A stretch of DNA of 11,664 bases from Desulfobacterales bacterium (lineage in GTDB: Bacteria; Desulfobacterota; Desulfobacteria; Desulfobacterales; UBA5852): NCBI GenBank assembly GCA_016735415.1, contig JAERRP010000248.1, positions 1 to 11,664 of the forward strand, given 5' to 3'. Below the pieces are notes generated by a model. The model worked only from the letters and a program-made list of their open reading frames with translations. It was not told the DNA's origin and made no database searches. The position numbers and the translations under genes were made by a program. Positions 1-8,190 of the stretch are shown here, piece after piece. Numbering within the stretch: position 1 is the stretch's first letter; each line of letters opens with the position of its first letter.

Positions 1-3000
1 GCGGACGTGGACCGCTCGGCCCTCGATGGCCTGTCGGCCGCCCCCCTGTTGATCGTGAACACCCCCGATGAATGCGTTATCGGGGGCCACGCCCCCCGGG
101 TGGCGGCGGTCCTGCAGAAATTGCAATGCGAGGCCATTGACCTCGAGGGCACCGTGGCGGTCCACTGTGATGCCGTTCAGCCGGTGGCCGACGCTTATCT
201 GGAACTGCATCGTTTTACAACCCGACCGCCCCAGGGCGTCCGGTATTACAGCTGCGCCGCAGAGCGGGCCATCACGCTCACCCGTGCGTCGGCCGCCCAA
301 TCCCTCCTGAACCAGGCCTTGAAAGGGTTCGATTTCTCCCGCACCGTTCGCCAGGCCTACCGGGACGGCGTGCGCATCTTTCTGGAAATGGGGCCGCAGG
401 CCTCCTGCACCCGCATGATTGGCCGGATTTTAGGCGATCAACCCCATCTGGCGGTATCCACTTCACATCGGGAAGATGACGACGGCTTTGCGATTGCCCG
501 AACGCTTGCGGCCCTGGCCGCGGAAGGCATCCGCTTCGATCTGGACGCTTTTTTTCCCCTGTCGAAACGACCGGAACCCCGTTCGCCCCGTGAGTCCCGA
601 ATCACCGCTGATGCCCCCCTGAAGCGAATCGTCAACGGCGGCCGCCCCATCAATCCGCCACCGGCATTGTCCCGGCCGAATGACGCCCAGCCGTCCACCC
701 CGACCGAAGACGGCCCGGCGATCAAACGGATGACGCCCGGGGTGCAAAAACGACCCTTGCATACCGCCGGATCAGTCGGTGAAACCGCGCCGGCCCGGGA
801 TCGTCATCCGATGCTGGATCAATCAGAGACCTTGCTCCGGCAGATGAATGCCCACCTGAAAGAGACTGCCCGGGCCCATCACCGCTATCTGGATATGACC
901 TCCGAATTGACGCGTGAATATGCCGCCACCTTCGACCTGCGCAACCGATTGCTGGGACAACTCGCCGGCGCGCCCGACCGTCCAACGGACGTCTCTCCTG
1001 ACGCCCGGCGGGAAGCGGCCCCGGCCGACACGGACAGGATCCAACCGGTCTTCTCGCGTGAAATGTGCATGGAGTTCGCGGTGGGATCGGCCGCCAGGGT
1101 ATTGGGACCTGAATTTGAAGCCCTCGACGGTTATCCGGCCCGGGTCCGTCTTCCGGACGAACCGCTGATGCTGGTGGATCGGATCATGCACATCGAAGGC
1201 ACCCGGGGGTCCCTGGGACCGGGACGCATCGTCACCGAACACGACGTCCGGCCGGGGGCCTGGTACCTGGATGCCGATCGCGCCCCGGTCTGCATTTCGG
1301 TTGAAGCCGGACAGGCCGACCTCTTTCTCTGCAGCTACCTGGGGATCGATCTCGAAGTCAAAGGCCAGCGCACCTATCGGCTTCTGGATGCCGCCGTGAC
1401 CTTTCACCGCGGCCTGCCGCGCCCCGGTGACGTGATTCGCTACGAAATCACCATCGAAAAGTTTATCCGCCAGGGGGCCACCTGGATGTTCTTCTTCCAA
1501 TTCGACGGATACATCGGGGATACCCATCTGATCACCATGCGCGACGGCTGCGCCGGATTCTTTACGGCCGAGGAAGTGCGCCAGTCCGGCGGAATTCTGC
1601 TCACGGAAAAAGAAACCTCGGCGGTGGTCGTCCGACGCCCCGCGAACTGGACGCCACCGGTGACCATGCCGAAGGAACACTACGACGATGCGGCCATCGA
1701 GGCCCTGCGCCGCGGGAATGCCGCCGCCTGTTTTGGCGATGCCTTCCGGGGAATTACCATCCCGCCCGCCCTGCGGCTTCCGGGCGGACGCCTGCGCCTG
1801 CTGGATCGGGTGCTTGAAATCGATCCGAGCGGCGGGCGCTATGGTCTGGGACAAATTCGTGCGGAGGCCGACATCCACCCGGATGACTGGTTTCTGACCT
1901 GCCATTTCGTGGACGACATGGTCATGCCCGGAACGCTGATGTACGAATGCTGTGCCCATACCCTGCGCATTTTTCTCCAGCGCATGGGCTGGATCAGCGA
2001 CCACGAGGGAGTCTGCTACGAACCGGTGGTGGGCCATCGCAGCTTGCTGAAATGTCGCGGGCCGGTGACAGCGGCCACGCAGCGTGTCACCTATGAGGTC
2101 GAGATCAGCGAAATCGGTTTCAATCCGGCGCCCTGTGTGCGGGCCGATGCCCACATGTATGCTGACGGCCACCGCATTGTTTTGTTCAAAGACATGTCCA
2201 TGCAGATGAGCGGCATGACCCGGGAACGCCTGCTGGCTTTCTGGGACCCGCAGCGGCCTTCCGAAAAAGTGAGCACGGAACCACCCGCCGTCTTCTCCCG
2301 GGATCAAATCATCGAGTTCGCCTACGGCCGGCCCTCGAAGGCTTTCGGTCCCCCTTACCGGCCGTTTGACCGCGACCGCTTTATCGCCCGCCTGCCGGGA
2401 CCGCCCTTTTCGTTTATCTCCCGGGTCCCCCGGATTGAACCGGCGCCCTGGGAGCTCAAGCCGGGCGGGTGGGTGGATATCGACTGGGATATGACGCCGC
2501 ACGACTGGTATTTCCGTGCCAACCGCAGCGCGGGCATGCCGCTTTGCATCCTGATGGAAATCGGCCTGCAGGCCTGCGGCTTTCTGGCCTCCTACCTGGG
2601 CTCCGCCCTGCACAGCGACAAGGACCGGCGCTTTCGCAATCTGGACGGCAGCGCCACACTGAAGGCCAACGTGATGCGCGACCGGGGGCCGGTTGCAGCC
2701 CGGGCCCGCCTGCTGTCGTCTTCCGCGGCCGGCGACATGCTGATCGAACAATTTGCCTTTGAGGTCTTTCAGGCCGACCAGATGGTCTACGAAGGCCGGA
2801 CCTCTTTCGGTTTTTTTACCGAAGCCGCTCTGGGGCGCCAGGTCGGCCTGGGCCCGGAAGACGGTTCCGTGGCCTGGAAGCATTGGCGGGCGACGGCCGC
2901 ATCGACCCCGGGGATACTGGATGATCTGGCCCCGCGCACGCCGCACGATTCCGGTGAAGATCCAAGGCCTGACTTCCGCCTGCCCGCCACCGCCCTGCGC

Positions 3001-3423
3001 ATGATCGACCGCATCGAGATTTTTCTGCCCCGGGGGGGTGACCACGGACTGGGCTACCTGCTGGGTACCAAGTCCGTTGATCCCCGGGAGTGGTTCTTTG
3101 CGGCCCATTTTTTCCAGGATCCGGTATGCCCGGGCTCTCTCGGCATCGAATCCTTTTTCCAGCTGCTGCGCCACGCCGCCCGCGAGCGCTGGCCGGATCT
3201 GGCCGCCACCCACATGCCCCTGATCCGCACCGCTGAACCCCACACCTGGCGCTACCGCGGCCAGATCCTGCCGCATAACAAACACATCGAAGTCGAAGCA
3301 ATGATCCTCGAAGTCGAAGACGGCCCCGAACCGGGGCTGCGCGCGGACGGCTACTTGAAAGTCGACGGACTTTCCATATATAAGATGCAGAATTACGGCC
3401 TGCGTCTGGTGAAACGGAGATAA
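1..3423 (+). CDS. pfaC: PfaC-type PUFA/secondary-lipid synthase subunit, C-terminal part: acyltransferase end plus four FabA-like dehydratase hotdogs (5' partial)
   Basis: The frame is open from base 1, so the true start lies upstream; residues are counted from the GTG at 7. Residues 1-150 are the end of a malonyl/acyl-transferase domain: the VHCDAVQP block holds the probable catalytic His53, and FLEMGPQASCTRMI is the usual C-terminal motif. The GHSxG serine must lie upstream. A Pro-rich linker (about 185-260) and a helical stretch (265-320) follow. Four FabA-like hotdog domains come next. Domains 1 (near W419) and 3 (near W834) lack the catalytic His. Domain 2 (CHFVDDMVMPG, His633) and domain 4 (AHFFQDPVCPG, His1034) have it. 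This matches the dehydratase tetradomain of PfaC-type synthases, which introduces the double bonds. The acyltransferase before the dehydratases resembles the KS-CLF-AT-DH-DH order of myxobacterial Pfa3. The protein ends after the fourth hotdog, with no acyltransferase or thioesterase-like release domain. KS, CLF, ACP, KR and ER parts are presumably upstream. oleA follows after 9 nt. Confidence 0.85.
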   Translation, partial: ADVDRSALDGLSAAPLLIVNTPDECVIGGHAPRVAAVLQKLQCEAIDLEGTVAVHCDAVQPVADAYLELHRFTTRPPQGVRYYSCAAERAITLTRASAAQSLLNQALKGFDFSRTVRQAYRDGVRIFLEMGPQASCTRMIGRILGDQPHLAVSTSHREDDDGFAIARTLAALAAEGIRFDLDAFFPLSKRPEPRSPRESRITADAPLKRIVNGGRPINPPPALSRPNDAQPSTPTEDGPAIKRMTPGVQKRPLHTAGSVGETAPARDRHPMLDQSETLLRQMNAHLKETARAHHRYLDMTSELTREYAATFDLRNRLLGQLAGAPDRPTDVSPDARREAAPADTDRIQPVFSREMCMEFAVGSAARVLGPEFEALDGYPARVRLPDEPLMLVDRIMHIEGTRGSLGPGRIVTEHDVRPGAWYLDADRAPVCISVEAGQADLFLCSYLGIDLEVKGQRTYRLLDAAVTFHRGLPRPGDVIRYEITIEKFIRQGATWMFFFQFDGYIGDTHLITMRDGCAGFFTAEEVRQSGGILLTEKETSAVVVRRPANWTPPVTMPKEHYDDAAIEALRRGNAAACFGDAFRGITIPPALRLPGGRLRLLDRVLEIDPSGGRYGLGQIRAEADIHPDDWFLTCHFVDDMVMPGTLMYECCAHTLRIFLQRMGWISDHEGVCYEPVVGHRSLLKCRGPVTAATQRVTYEVEISEIGFNPAPCVRADAHMYADGHRIVLFKDMSMQMSGMTRERLLAFWDPQRPSEKVSTEPPAVFSRDQIIEFAYGRPSKAFGPPYRPFDRDRFIARLPGPPFSFISRVPRIEPAPWELKPGGWVDIDWDMTPHDWYFRANRSAGMPLCILMEIGLQACGFLASYLGSALHSDKDRRFRNLDGSATLKANVMRDRGPVAARARLLSSSAAGDMLIEQFAFEVFQADQMVYEGRTSFGFFTEAALGRQVGLGPEDGSVAWKHWRATAASTPGILDDLAPRTPHDSGEDPRPDFRLPATALRMIDRIEIFLPRGGDHGLGYLLGTKSVDPREWFFAAHFFQDPVCPGSLGIESFFQLLRHAARERWPDLAATHMPLIRTAEPHTWRYRGQILPHNKHIEVEAMILEVEDGPEPGLRADGYLKVDGLSIYKMQNYGLRLVKRR

Positions 3424-3432
3424 AACCAATCC

Positions 3433-4473
3433 ATGCGCTATGACAATGTCATCATCGCCGCCATCGGCTACGAGCTGGCCCCTAACGTGGTCACGGCGGA
3501 AGATCTGGAAGCACGCCTGGCGCCCCTTTATGATGCGCTGCACCTCAAACCCGGCCAGATGGAGCAATTGACCGGTATCCAGGAAAGCCGCTACTGGGAC
3601 CCGGACTTCAAGCTCTCGCAAGGCGCCATCCGCGCCGGCCGCAAGGCCCTGGAAAAAGCCGACCTGGACGCCGCGCACGTCGGCATGCTGGTATACGGCG
3701 CCGTCTGTCGCGAAAATCTGGAGCCGGCCACGGCCTGTGCTGTGGCCGACGGCCTGGGTATCGGACCCGATGCCCAGGTTTTCGATATCTCCAACGCCTG
3801 TCTGGGGATTTTGAACGGGATGGTTCAGGTGGCCAATGCCATCGCCCTGGGGCAGATCCGGGCCGGTCTGGTGGTTGCATGCGAATCCTGCCGCCAGATC
3901 GTCGACAGCACCATCGCGCGCATGCTCCAGGCCGGCAGCATGGACGTCTTCAAGCGATGTGTGGCCACCCTGACCGGCGGTTCGGGCGCGGCGTCGGTGT
4001 TGCTCACGGATGGATCGTTCGGCCATCAGGGACGCCGTCTTCTGGGCGGCGTGATCCGCAATGCCGTCCGGCATCACCGCCTCTGCACCTGGGGGCCGGA
4101 TACGGGCATTCCCGCCACGGCTCCCCACGTCATGAACACGGATTCGGTCGGCGTTCTCCAGAACGGGGTCAAACTCGGCCGCGAAACGTTCCGGGCCCTG
4201 CGCCGGGAACTGGCCTGGCATGATGACCAGCCGGACAAGGTCGTCTGCCACCAGGTGGGGTCATCGCACCAGAGCGCTGTTCTGGAGGCCATCGGCCTGC
4301 CCGCTTCCCGGGATTTCACCACCTTCCGCTATCTCGGCAATATCGGCACGGTATCCGTCATTGTAACGGCGGCCATGGCCGACGAAAGGGGTTTTCTCCA
4401 ACCGGGGGACCAGGTGGGTTTTCTGGGGATCGGCAGCGGGCTGAACTGCCTCATGCTGGGCGCGGACTGGTAA
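3433..4473 (+). CDS. oleA: OleA, thiolase-fold acyl-CoA head-to-head condensing enzyme (3-oxoacyl-ACP synthase III family)
   Basis: OleA catalyses the non-decarboxylative Claisen condensation of two fatty acyl chains to a 2-alkyl-3-ketoacid, the first step of long-chain olefin synthesis. The 346-residue protein has normal family length. The nucleophile is Cys123 in ISNACLGILNG, with His273 in VVCHQVGSSH and Asn303 in YLGNIGTVS completing the thiolase-type site. Glu97, in CRENLEPATA, lies 26 residues before the cysteine. That is the same spacing as the Glu117/Cys143 pair known in Xanthomonas OleA, where the Glu serves the partner subunit. This favours OleA over ordinary FabH. Immediate oleB, oleC and oleD neighbours make the call firm. 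The ATG at 3433 is preceded by GGAG at 3416-3419, a rather long 13-nt spacing. The 9-nt gap after the PUFA-synthase gene suggests co-transcription and shared supply of acyl chains. Confidence 0.92.
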   Translation: MRYDNVIIAAIGYELAPNVVTAEDLEARLAPLYDALHLKPGQMEQLTGIQESRYWDPDFKLSQGAIRAGRKALEKADLDAAHVGMLVYGAVCRENLEPATACAVADGLGIGPDAQVFDISNACLGILNGMVQVANAIALGQIRAGLVVACESCRQIVDSTIARMLQAGSMDVFKRCVATLTGGSGAASVLLTDGSFGHQGRRLLGGVIRNAVRHHRLCTWGPDTGIPATAPHVMNTDSVGVLQNGVKLGRETFRALRRELAWHDDQPDKVVCHQVGSSHQSAVLEAIGLPASRDFTTFRYLGNIGTVSVIVTAAMADERGFLQPGDQVGFLGIGSGLNCLMLGADW

Positions 4474-4474
4474 C

Positions 4475-5401
4475 GTGATCGATATCCGTCCATACCGGCA
4501 TCTCTACCCTTTCCGCTCGCACTACCGGAACATCGGCGGCTTTCAGATCCATTATCTGGACGAAGGTTCCGGCGATCCGGTGATCATGCTGCACGGCAAT
4601 CCCACCTGGTCCTTTTACTACCGTCATCTGGTAGGAATCCTGGCCCCCGCCTGTCGAACCATTGTCCCGGACCACATCGGCTGCGGCCTTTCGGAAAAAC
4701 CACCGGTCGCTGAATATCCGTACCGCCTGGCACGCCGCGTGGCCGATCTCGAACTGCTGCTGGAATCTCTGGAGATCCACCGCAACGTCAGCCTGGTCGT
4801 ACACGACTGGGGCGGTATGATCGGCCTGGTGTGGGCCCTGCGCCATATCGACAAGGTCAAACGACTGGTGATAACGAATACATCCGGGTTTCTGCCGCCC
4901 GACGGCAAATCGCTTCCCTGGCGACTCAAGCTTATCCGCAATCTCACGGCCCTGGGGGCACCGGCGGTGCTGCACGGCAACCTGTTTGCCCGGGCGGCGC
5001 TGGTCATGGCCCCCCGCAAACGCCTGGCCCGGGACGTCCGCCGGGGCCTGATTGCCCCCTACGATTCACCATCGCACCGCATCGCCACCTTCAAATTCGT
5101 CCAGGACATCCCCCTGACGCCCCGTGACCCCAGCTACGCCCTGGTTGAAAGCGTCGACCGCAACCTGAAGCGGCTCGCGGCGATTCCCATGCTCATCCTG
5201 TGGGGACTCAACGACTTTGTCTTCGATTCCGATTATCTGGCCGAATGGCGGCGGCGTTTTCCCCGGGCCGAAGTTCACACCTTTCCCACAGCCGGCCATT
5301 ATCTGCTGGAAGACGAACCCGCCTCCGTGAGCGCCGCCATCAAGGACTTCTTCAGGCGTCATCCGATGGCCTCCGAGACCGCCCCGGGAAGAACGCCCTG
5401 A
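4475..5401 (+). CDS. oleB: OleB, alpha/beta-hydrolase beta-lactone decarboxylase
   Basis: OleB splits the cis-beta-lactone made by OleC into a cis-olefin and CO2. The 308-residue protein has a haloalkane-dehalogenase-like alpha/beta-hydrolase fold. HGNPTW at residues 40-45 supplies the oxyanion-hole Asn and Trp. The nucleophile is Asp111 in VVHDWGG, an aspartate as in dehalogenases and OleB rather than a serine. Asp247 (WGLNDF) is the likely acid and His275 (TAGHYLLEDE) the base. On sequence alone it could pass for a haloalkane dehalogenase, but its place between oleA and oleC decides for OleB. The start is the GTG at 4475, one base after the oleA stop. No strong ribosome-binding site is visible, so translational coupling to oleA is likely. 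Its stop overlaps the oleC start by one base (TGATG). In some bacteria OleB and OleC are a single fused protein; here they are separate. Confidence 0.9.
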   Translation: MIDIRPYRHLYPFRSHYRNIGGFQIHYLDEGSGDPVIMLHGNPTWSFYYRHLVGILAPACRTIVPDHIGCGLSEKPPVAEYPYRLARRVADLELLLESLEIHRNVSLVVHDWGGMIGLVWALRHIDKVKRLVITNTSGFLPPDGKSLPWRLKLIRNLTALGAPAVLHGNLFARAALVMAPRKRLARDVRRGLIAPYDSPSHRIATFKFVQDIPLTPRDPSYALVESVDRNLKRLAAIPMLILWGLNDFVFDSDYLAEWRRRFPRAEVHTFPTAGHYLLEDEPASVSAAIKDFFRRHPMASETAPGRTP

Positions 5402-7080
5402 TGGAAAAACTTCTTTCCGCCGACAAGGCCGAGCGGGTCAACATCGCCTACCGCCTGCAGCATACAGCGGCCCGGATGCCCTCCAAACGGGCCGTGGTAT
5501 ATCCCGCCGGACACGACCGCCGGGGCCGCATCGCTTACAGCCATCTGACCTTCGAGCAGCTCAACTGTGAGTCCGACGGTCTGGCCCGGGGTTTGGAAAA
5601 GGCGGGTGTGGGACGCGACACCAAAACCGTGCTGATGGTCAAACCGGGCATTGAATTCTTCGTATTGATTTTCGCCCTCTTCAAAGTCGGCGCGGTACCG
5701 GTGGTGGTGGATCCCGGCATGGGCCTAGGACGCATGCTGCGCTGCCTGGAATCCACGTCACCGCAAGCCTTTATCGGTATCCCGGCCGCCCATGTCGTTC
5801 GGGTTTTCTGCCCCCGATTCTTCCGCAGCGTCCAGACTTCCGTCACCGTGGGCCGGCGGCTGTTCTGGGGAGGCGCCACCCTCGAGGGCCTGATCCAGCG
5901 CCCCTGGCAGCCCTATGCGCCGGCGCCGACCCAGCGCCATGAAACCGCCGCCATCCTTTTCACGACCGGCAGCACCGGCCCGGCCAAGGGGGTTGTTTAC
6001 ACCCACGGGAACTTCGATGCCCAGATCCAACAGATCCAGGATCACTTCGATATCGGTGATGATGAAATCGACCTGCCCACTTTCCCCCTCTTTGCCCTTT
6101 TCGATCCGGCCCTGGGAATGACCGCCGTGATTCCGGACATGGATCCGCGCAAACCGGCCCTGGTCGATCCCGAGAAAATCATCAGGCCCATCATCGACCA
6201 TGGGGTTACGAACATGTTCGCCTCCCCGGCCCTTTTGAATCGTGTCGGCCGCTTCGGGCGCCAACACCATCTCCGGCTGCCGTCCCTGCGACGGGTCGTG
6301 TCGGCCGGGGCCCCGGTTTCACCGGCCAACATCGCCCAGTTCGTTTCCATGCTCAGCGAGGAGGCCGAAGTGCACACCCCCTACGGGGCGACCGAAGCCG
6401 TCCCCATCGTTTCCATCGGCAGCCAAGAAATTTTATCCGAAACACGCCCGTTGAGTGAGCAGGGCTACGGCATGTGTGTCGGGCGGCCATTGCGGCACAC
6501 CGAGATTCGGATCGTCCGCATCTCGGACGATCCGATCCCCGCCTGGGATGACGACCTTCAGGTGGTGGCGGGTGAAATTGGCGAAATCATTGTACGGGGC
6601 GATCTGGTAACGCACCACTACTACCGCAACCGTCAGGCTGATGCCCGGACCAAAATAAAAGATGGCGATACGATCTGGCACCGCATGGGTGATCTGGGCT
6701 GGCAGGACCACAAAGGCCGCATCTGGTTCTGCGGCCGTAAAAACCATCGGGTGATCAGATCGGATGGTGATATGTACACCATCCCCTGCGAGGCCATCTT
6801 CAACAACCACCCCCGGGTCCTCCGGAGTGCCCTGGTGGGCATCGGCGCCCCGCCGGACCAGGAACCGGTGATCTGCATCGAATGTCATCCGGATACACCG
6901 GCAGGCAACTCAGACCGCCTGGCGAGGGAGCTTCGGGAACTTGCCGCCGCCAACCCATTGACGACCGCGATCCGGAAAGTACTCTTCCATCCGGGCTTCC
7001 CGGTGGATATTCGCCATAACGCCAAAATTTTTCGGGAAAAACTGGCGCGCTGGGCCGAAAAAGAGATTCGGGAGAAATGA
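5401..7080 (+). CDS. oleC: OleC, ATP-dependent beta-lactone synthetase (AMP-forming ligase superfamily)
   Basis: OleC adenylates the 2-alkyl-3-hydroxyacid from OleD and closes it to a beta-lactone. The protein has 559 residues if it starts at the ATG at 5401, which overlaps the oleB stop. The frame stays open back to 5200, but that part is antiphase to oleB and does not resemble the family, and MEKLLSADKAER is a normal N-terminus. Adenylate-forming motifs appear in order: P-loop FTTGSTGPAKG (187-197), YGATEAVP (about 328-334), the ATP-ribose aspartate in RMGDLGW (Asp431), the hinge CGRKNHR (about 445-450), and the C-terminal catalytic lysine in HNAKIFREK (Lys542). The P-loop and GATE motifs fit the OleC class better than an acyl-CoA synthetase, and oleB and oleD neighbours confirm it. 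oleD begins 1 nt after its stop. A weak purine-rich ribosome-binding site (GGGAAGAA) lies just before the chosen ATG. Confidence 0.92.
   Translation: MEKLLSADKAERVNIAYRLQHTAARMPSKRAVVYPAGHDRRGRIAYSHLTFEQLNCESDGLARGLEKAGVGRDTKTVLMVKPGIEFFVLIFALFKVGAVPVVVDPGMGLGRMLRCLESTSPQAFIGIPAAHVVRVFCPRFFRSVQTSVTVGRRLFWGGATLEGLIQRPWQPYAPAPTQRHETAAILFTTGSTGPAKGVVYTHGNFDAQIQQIQDHFDIGDDEIDLPTFPLFALFDPALGMTAVIPDMDPRKPALVDPEKIIRPIIDHGVTNMFASPALLNRVGRFGRQHHLRLPSLRRVVSAGAPVSPANIAQFVSMLSEEAEVHTPYGATEAVPIVSIGSQEILSETRPLSEQGYGMCVGRPLRHTEIRIVRISDDPIPAWDDDLQVVAGEIGEIIVRGDLVTHHYYRNRQADARTKIKDGDTIWHRMGDLGWQDHKGRIWFCGRKNHRVIRSDGDMYTIPCEAIFNNHPRVLRSALVGIGAPPDQEPVICIECHPDTPAGNSDRLARELRELAAANPLTTAIRKVLFHPGFPVDIRHNAKIFREKLARWAEKEIREK
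7071..7074 (+). promoter_or_regulatory. Ribosome-binding site of oleD
   Basis: GGAG lies 7 nt before the ATG at 7082, inside the last codons of oleC. It supports the chosen oleD start and ties oleD translation to the oleC end. Confidence 0.6.
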
Positions 7081-7081
7081 T

Positions 7082-8146
7082 ATGGCGTCCCTGAACCTGT
7101 CGGATAAACCTGTCCTGGTAACCGGTGGTGGCGGTTTTCTGGGTGGTGCCATTGTGCGCCTGCTTCTTGGAAAGGGAATCCGGGTACGCAGTTTTTCCCG
7201 TCGGCACTATCCGGCGCTTGATGCCCTGGGGGTGGAACAGGTTCAGGGCGACATCGCCCATTTGGATGCCGTCCTGGCCGCCACCGCCGGGGTCGACCTC
7301 GTTTTTCACGTGGCGGCCAAACCGGGTATCTGGGGAGACTACCAGGATTATCACCGTCCCAATGTCATCGGAACGGAGAATGTCCTGCAGGCCTGCCGCG
7401 AACATGGTGTGCACCACTTAGTGTATACCAGTTCCCCCAGCGTTGTCTTCAACGGCCAGGACATGGCCGGGGTGGACGAGTCCGTCCCCTACCCCGGTCA
7501 TTGGGATGCCCACTACCCCCAAACCAAAGCCCTGGCCGAACAGATGGTATTGCAAGCCGGCCGCCGGGATCTCTCCACCATCGCCCTTCGGCCCCATCTC
7601 ATCTGGGGGCCGGGCGACAATCATCTGGCCCCGCGGATTATCCGGCGTGCCAAACGCCTCCGCAAAATCGGACCGGGCCGCAACCGGGTGGATACGATCT
7701 ACATCGACAATGCGGCCCATGCCCATCTGCTGGCGGCCGAAAACCTGATCGCCCGCCCGGAGCTTTCGGGCCGGGTCTATTTTATCAGCCAGGACGAACC
7801 GATCGTTCTCTGGGAGATGATCGACGCCATCCTGGCAGCGGCGGATCTTCCACCGGTCAAACGCTCGCTTTCGGCCCCGGCGGCCCGATGTATCGGCACC
7901 CTGTCGGAATGGCTCTACCGGACATTTCGACTGCCGGGCGAACCCCCGATGACCCGTTTCGTGGCCGACGAGCTGGCCAGCGCCCATTGGTTTGACATCG
8001 GTGCCGCCAAACGGGATCTGGGCTACCGACCGCTTGTATCGACCCAGGAGGGGCTGCATCGTTTGAGACATTGGCTTCAAACGAAAAATAAGCCCACTGA
8101 CGCATCAGACACCAATCAGGTCGAGGCCAATCCGCGATTCCCATAG
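7082..8146 (+). CDS. oleD: OleD, NAD(P)H-dependent 2-alkyl-3-ketoacid reductase (extended SDR, 3-beta-HSD/epimerase type)
   Basis: OleD reduces the ketoacid from OleA to the 2-alkyl-3-hydroxyacid that OleC uses. The 354-residue protein is an extended short-chain dehydrogenase/reductase. The dinucleotide-binding motif is TGGGGFLGG (GxxGxxG at 15-21), the catalytic Thr/Ser is in YTSSPSV (116-118), and the YxxxK pair is Tyr145/Lys149 in HYPQTKALAEQ. Later segments such as RPHLIWGPGD and the DTIYIDNAAHAH block match the 3-beta-hydroxysteroid dehydrogenase/epimerase family to which OleD belongs. Alone it could only be called an NAD-dependent epimerase/dehydratase; directly after oleABC the OleD call is strong. 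It is the last ole gene; the stop at 8144-8146 is followed by 44 nt and then the PocR gene. The last 25 or so residues, after LRHWLQ, look like a variable tail. Confidence 0.9.
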   Translation: MASLNLSDKPVLVTGGGGFLGGAIVRLLLGKGIRVRSFSRRHYPALDALGVEQVQGDIAHLDAVLAATAGVDLVFHVAAKPGIWGDYQDYHRPNVIGTENVLQACREHGVHHLVYTSSPSVVFNGQDMAGVDESVPYPGHWDAHYPQTKALAEQMVLQAGRRDLSTIALRPHLIWGPGDNHLAPRIIRRAKRLRKIGPGRNRVDTIYIDNAAHAHLLAAENLIARPELSGRVYFISQDEPIVLWEMIDAILAAADLPPVKRSLSAPAARCIGTLSEWLYRTFRLPGEPPMTRFVADELASAHWFDIGAAKRDLGYRPLVSTQEGLHRLRHWLQTKNKPTDASDTNQVEANPRFP

Positions 8147-8177
8147 CGGCCTGGTTGGACCAATCAACCCTTATTCC

Positions 8178-8184
8178 GGGAGAG
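8178..8184 (+). promoter_or_regulatory. Ribosome-binding site deciding the start of the PocR gene
   Basis: GGGAGAG ends 6 nt before the ATG at 8191, with its GGAG core 8 nt away. It fixes the start at 8191; the earlier in-frame TTG at 8155 has no comparable signal. Confidence 0.6.
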
Positions 8185-8190
8185 CACTAC

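Noticed and set aside
823..4251. A 1142-codon open frame on the minus strand covering the PUFA-synthase gene and most of oleA
   Set aside because: Its translation has no recognisable domain and is rich in Gly, Ala, Arg, His and Gln in the manner of antisense GC-rich DNA. It spans two unrelated, clearly real genes on the plus strand.
5200..5400. In-frame upstream extension of oleC into oleB, which would give a longer 626-residue protein
   Set aside because: The extra 67 residues are out-of-phase oleB sequence with no family resemblance. The ATG at 5401, overlapping the oleB stop, gives the normal OleC length.
8155..8190. Earlier TTG start for the PocR gene
   Set aside because: The added residues match no family, and the GGGAGAG ribosome-binding site points to the ATG at 8191.
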